Assembly: GCA_025057405.1 (NCBI GenBank)
Contig: JANWXV010000001.1
Coordinates: 1 to 24,153 of the forward strand
Direction: 5' to 3'
Length of the DNA: 24,153 nt
Source: Candidatus Bipolaricaulota bacterium
Lineage (GTDB): Bacteria > Bipolaricaulota > Bipolaricaulia > RBG-16-55-9 > DRXL01
This document shows, piece by piece, positions 21,692 to 24,153 of this stretch. The notes beneath the pieces are model-generated. The model searched no databases, was not told the DNA's origin, and saw only the letters and a list, made by a program, of their open reading frames with translations. Position numbers and translations under genes: made by a program. Numbering within the stretch: the first letter of the stretch is position 1; each line of letters starts with the position of its first letter.

Positions 21692-22042
21692 ATGTGGCAT
21701 CGCAAGGGATTTCGCAAGCTCAATCGCGATCCGCAGCATCGCAAGATGATGCTGAAGAATCTCGCCAAGGAGCTGATTGATCACGGCAAGGTGGACACAA
21801 CCGTCGCGCGTGCTAAAGAGAGCGCCCGGCTGGTAGATCACTTGATCACGCTGGCGAAGCGAAACACCCCCTACGCTCGCCGTCAAGCGTTTGCGATTTT
21901 GCAAGACCCCAAACTTACCGATAAGCTTTTCGCCGAGCTTGGCCCCAAGTATATGGGGCGCAGCGGCGGCTACACGCGGGTTCTGAAGCTGCCGCCCCGC
22001 CCCGGCGACGGCGCGGAGTTGGCGCGCCTGACGTGGGTCTAG
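21692..22042 (+). CDS. rplQ: 50S ribosomal protein L17
   Basis: The 116-residue protein is bL17: HRKGFRKLNRDPQHRKMMLK, LIDHGKVDTTVARAKESARL, LITLAKRNTPYARRQAFAIL and GGYTRVLKLPPRPGDGAELA. It lies near the tunnel exit and is the standard last gene of the alpha operon. The third and second last segments fit; the final residues (RLTWV) differ from the usual ELV end. GGAG within the end of rpoA (21678-21681) is the ribosome-binding site. The stop TAG (22040-22042) overlaps the stop of the converging gene. Confidence 0.96.
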   Translation: MWHRKGFRKLNRDPQHRKMMLKNLAKELIDHGKVDTTVARAKESARLVDHLITLAKRNTPYARRQAFAILQDPKLTDKLFAELGPKYMGRSGGYTRVLKLPPRPGDGAELARLTWV

Positions 22043-23004
22043 TGCTTCACGATAAAATCCGAAAAACCCACCGACTTCGTTGGGGTAATTCGGAAGAACG
22101 GGGTCGTATAGCGAACGAGCGCTTGTTTTTGGGGAGTCTCCCCCGCCGTGAAGAACGCTTGCAGCACGAGTTCGTAGTCGGGCGCTAAGAACGTCCTGAA
22201 GAACGGGTCTTTGAAGGGCGCGAACTTAAAGACCGTTCGCACTCTATAGACTGTATATTCTCGTCGTCCGAGCCTGGTCTCCAGCGGGATGCGCTCGGTG
22301 CTGAGGACTTCGGAGCGCGCGCGCGCAAAGGGTTCCTCCCCCCAGCGGATCACTTCGGAGAAGAAGACGTTGTACTCATAAGTTTGTCCCACTTGCAGCG
22401 GCTTGCTGTAGAGATGATAGATCCAATCGTTGTAGGCCATCGCCCGCCCCGGCCAGGGGATCGTGGCTCGGAAGATCCCTTCGTACGTAGGCAAGAGAAT
22501 CTCCATCTGATTGGTATCTACGGGCTTATAATATCCCTCTCCTTGGTAATCAGGGCGGTTGGGGTCAAGAAAATCAAACTTGATGGTGAAGCGCACTTCG
22601 CGCATGGTGAAGTCTGGGTGGAGAAAGTTGTACCAGTCGGTCGTGATGACGTTACCGGCTCGCACTTCAACGACTTGATGGAGCCTGAGGCCCTGAGGCC
22701 CTTGTAGAATGCGATCCGTGCTGATAGCTACGCCGTTGAGGTCTTCGTAGCGTAGCCAGCGGGGATAGGGGTCTTGTTTATCGTTGAGGCCGTCCTCGTC
22801 GGTGTCGGCTTTGGTGGGAATAGTAAAATAGACGAAATACTCTTCGCCGTCGAGCAGGCCATCGCCGTCGGTATCGGGTTTGTTCGGGTCGGTGCCCAAG
22901 ATTCGCTCTTGGGCATCGGTTAGCCCGTCGTTGTCGGCGTCTTGGGCAACGGCATCTAGGGCCAGCAGCGCGGTGATGAGCGCTAGAGTTAAGAGAATGC
23001 GCAT
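22039..23004 (-). CDS. Secreted protein with thrombospondin type 3-like calcium-binding repeats
   Basis: The 321-residue product has a clear signal peptide (MRILLTLALITALLALDAVA, residues 1-20). Three acidic repeats follow: DADNDGLTDAQE (22-33), DTDGDGLLDGEE (44-55) and DTDEDGLNDKQD (67-78). These DxDxDG motifs are of the thrombospondin type 3/EF-hand-like kind that bind calcium in extracellular proteins. Residues 80-321 are rich in beta-type and aromatic residues and I do not recognise them. No anchor helix, LPXTG or lipobox is seen. AGGAGGAGAG on the minus strand (23018-23009) marks the start. Function is unknown; a surface or periplasmic structural role is a guess. Confidence 0.82.
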   Translation of the reverse strand: MRILLTLALITALLALDAVAQDADNDGLTDAQERILGTDPNKPDTDGDGLLDGEEYFVYFTIPTKADTDEDGLNDKQDPYPRWLRYEDLNGVAISTDRILQGPQGLRLHQVVEVRAGNVITTDWYNFLHPDFTMREVRFTIKFDFLDPNRPDYQGEGYYKPVDTNQMEILLPTYEGIFRATIPWPGRAMAYNDWIYHLYSKPLQVGQTYEYNVFFSEVIRWGEEPFARARSEVLSTERIPLETRLGRREYTVYRVRTVFKFAPFKDPFFRTFLAPDYELVLQAFFTAGETPQKQALVRYTTPFFRITPTKSVGFSDFIVKH

Positions 23005-23025
23005 AGGTCTCTCCTCCTAGTTCAA

Positions 23026-23085
23026 GAATGTCATTCTGAGCGCAGCGAAGGGTCTCGATTCTTCGCTGCGCTCAGGGTGACATTC
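23026..23085. repeat. 25-bp inverted repeat (MITE/REP-like palindrome)
   Basis: The left arm 23026-23050 and right arm 23061-23085 pair along all 25 positions (two as G-U wobbles in RNA), with a 10-base loop. The arm contains GTCATTCTGAGCGCAGCGAA, which I recognise as a motif dispersed in intergenic regions of many unrelated bacterial genomes. No U-run follows either arm. It separates the two minus-strand genes, and its right arm carries the stop codon of the RND gene (23072-23074). Confidence 0.85.
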
Positions 23086-24153
23086 GGTCCGGTCTTGGAG
23101 CAACTCTCGCCCGGCCTTCAGTCGACCTCTCCCTTGCAGGGAGAGGGCTGGGTGAGGGTGAAAAGTTCCCGTCTAACCCCACGTCAACGCTCTCCCATCG
23201 TGAGCGAACGCTCGCTAGAACAGAGATCAGCGCGGGGAAGAAGAGCACAGTGGCCACAAACGCATACGAGACGGCCAATCCGACCAAGAGTCCGAACGCG
23301 CGGTTCCAGGTGATCGTAGCGGCCAAGAGCACAAAGAAGGCCGAAGCCGTCGTGACGAACGACGCAAACAGCGCTTCGCCGGTGCGGGCCGTCGCTTTGA
23401 CCAGATCGCGCTCTTCGAGGAATCTCTGCAACAGATGCACGGCATAGTCCACCCCCAACCCGATGCTGATCGCCGCGACGATGGCCGTCGCGGCGTTCAG
23501 TTCTAAGCGCAGCAGCATGACCGTCCCCAAGAGCAACCCCGTCGTCAGCGTCATGGGGAAGAGCGTCGCTGCTCCCCAAAGCGCTGATCTCAAGATAAGC
23601 GCCATGACGACAAAACAAAGCCCGAACGCTACGATCAGCGATTGCACGAACGACTGACGGAGTGTCTCCAACCCCAGCTCTTCCAGATAGGGCACCCCGG
23701 TCAGTTCGACAGAGAGACCCAAGGCTTGGAGCTTGGCGATCACGGGTTCGAGACGTTCAGCTATATCTTGGGTGACGCGCGCGATCCCGGCTTGATCGGC
23801 AAAGCGCATCGTGTTGACGCGCACGACCGCAAGACCCTCTGAAATATACATTTCAGCTCGCCAGCGCAGCGACTCTTGCGCAAAGATCTCAGATATTATC
23901 CAGCGATAAGCCGCGTCGGGGTCTTCGACAAAGCGCTCTAGAAAGCCTTGCGACAGTGGGGGATGAGCCGCGCGCACGTCGTCAATATAGTGCGCGATGC
24001 TCGTCACCTTGTGCGCATAGGGCGAAGCGCCAAGGGCCTCGGGGATCTCTTTGAGCAAGAGCCTCATCACGCCGAAGCGCACGATATCGCCCTTCAGTAA
24101 GATCTGAACTTCGTCATACGTTCTGAACTCGTCGTTGATCTGGTCGTAGAGCC
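23072..24153 (-). CDS. RND/MMPL-family transporter, C-terminal part (5' end outside window)
   Basis: The minus-strand frame is open to the window edge, giving about 359 visible residues. The first part is a periplasmic domain with the RND-type start DEFRTYDEVQILLKGDIVRF, ending before LTGVPYLEELGLETLRQS. It is followed by about five or six membrane helices. Among them is AAISIGLGVDYAVHLLQRFL, the conserved GxGxDY helix of the hydrophobe/amphiphile RND (MMPL) family. Such proteins use the proton gradient to export lipids or hydrophobic compounds. The last ~35 residues (after about SRWESVDVGL) are low complexity and derive from repeat DNA, so the ancestral C-terminus was probably near there. 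The GTG at 24082 is internal, not the start. Confidence 0.9.
   Translation of the reverse strand, partial: LYDQINDEFRTYDEVQILLKGDIVRFGVMRLLLKEIPEALGASPYAHKVTSIAHYIDDVRAAHPPLSQGFLERFVEDPDAAYRWIISEIFAQESLRWRAEMYISEGLAVVRVNTMRFADQAGIARVTQDIAERLEPVIAKLQALGLSVELTGVPYLEELGLETLRQSFVQSLIVAFGLCFVVMALILRSALWGAATLFPMTLTTGLLLGTVMLLRLELNAATAIVAAISIGLGVDYAVHLLQRFLEERDLVKATARTGEALFASFVTTASAFFVLLAATITWNRAFGLLVGLAVSYAFVATVLFFPALISVLASVRSRWESVDVGLDGNFSPSPSPLPARERSTEGRARVAPRPDRMSP
23126..23163. repeat. Palindromic dispersed-type repeat read into the RND gene 3' end
   Basis: CCTCTCCCT (23126-23134) and AGGGAGAGG (23138-23146) form a perfect 9-bp stem with a 3-base loop, followed by GCTGGGTGAGGGTGA (23147-23161). 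This combination resembles another widespread bacterial intergenic repeat. Read on the minus strand it gives FSPSPSPLPARER in the RND protein tail, a low-complexity peptide typical of such elements when translated. Confidence 0.75.

Noticed and set aside
23026..23085. The long palindrome as an intrinsic terminator
   Set aside because: No U-run follows either arm and the loop and stem are longer than usual; a dispersed repeat explains it better.
1..24153. CRISPR arrays, tRNA or rRNA genes, integrases, transposases
   Set aside because: No direct repeat arrays, cloverleaf or rRNA sequences, or mobile-element enzymes were seen; nearly all of the window is accounted for by coding sequence.

Overview
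The window is a moderately GC-rich bacterial chromosome segment dominated by one very compact translation super-cluster. From 4195 to 22042, 33 same-strand genes run without a gap longer than 42 nt, in the order rpsL-rpsG-fusA / rpsJ-rplC-rplD-rplW-rplB-rpsS-rplV-rpsC-rplP-rpmC-rpsQ / rplN-rplX-rplE-rpsZ-rpsH-rplF-rplR-rpsE-rplO-secY-adk-map / infA-rpmJ-rpsM-rpsK-rpsD-rpoA-rplQ. The classical str, S10, spc and alpha operons are therefore fused end to end. No tuf lies between fusA and rpsJ, and no rpmD lies between rpsE and rplO. Several products (S14, S4, L24, L36, adenylate kinase) are the zinc-ribbon forms. Starts use ATG with clear Shine-Dalgarno sites, two GTG starts (rplP, rplO), and one apparent ATC start (infA).

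Left flank (1-3474, + strand): the C-terminal part of an FtsX/MacB-type ABC permease, a LolA-like periplasmic protein of the outer-membrane lipoprotein-sorting type, an exported HEAT-repeat protein and a small SRPBCC-fold protein. They are tightly packed and probably form one operon. On the - strand rplM (L13) then converges on the SRPBCC gene, and the two stop codons overlap. The 280-nt space between rplM and rpsL holds two divergent sigma70-type promoters with -35 boxes 11 bp apart, plus a structured leader for the big operon.

Right flank (22039-24153, - strand): a secreted protein with three DxDxDG-type (thrombospondin type 3-like) calcium-binding repeats converges on rplQ, again with overlapping stop codons. 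Behind it is the C-terminal part of an RND/MMPL-family membrane protein. Two palindromic repeats sit between or inside the end of these two genes. One of them supplies the RND stop codon.

Organism: LolA-like and RND proteins suggest a cell with an outer membrane. The gene order and divergent protein sequences suggest a deep-branching, probably uncultured lineage. A Bipolaricaulota/OP1-like thermophile is one possibility, but I cannot prove it from the sequence.

The most striking signal is infA. Its full-length, well-aligned reading frame has no ATG, GTG, TTG or CTG between the upstream in-frame stop and deep inside the protein, and it appears to start at ATC. Non-canonical starts in an initiation-factor gene suggest feedback control of start-codon fidelity. 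Also notable are an S11 protein lacking its usual conserved basic C-terminus, an L15 with a 49-residue Ala/Pro/Lys tail, and the back-to-back ribosomal promoters.
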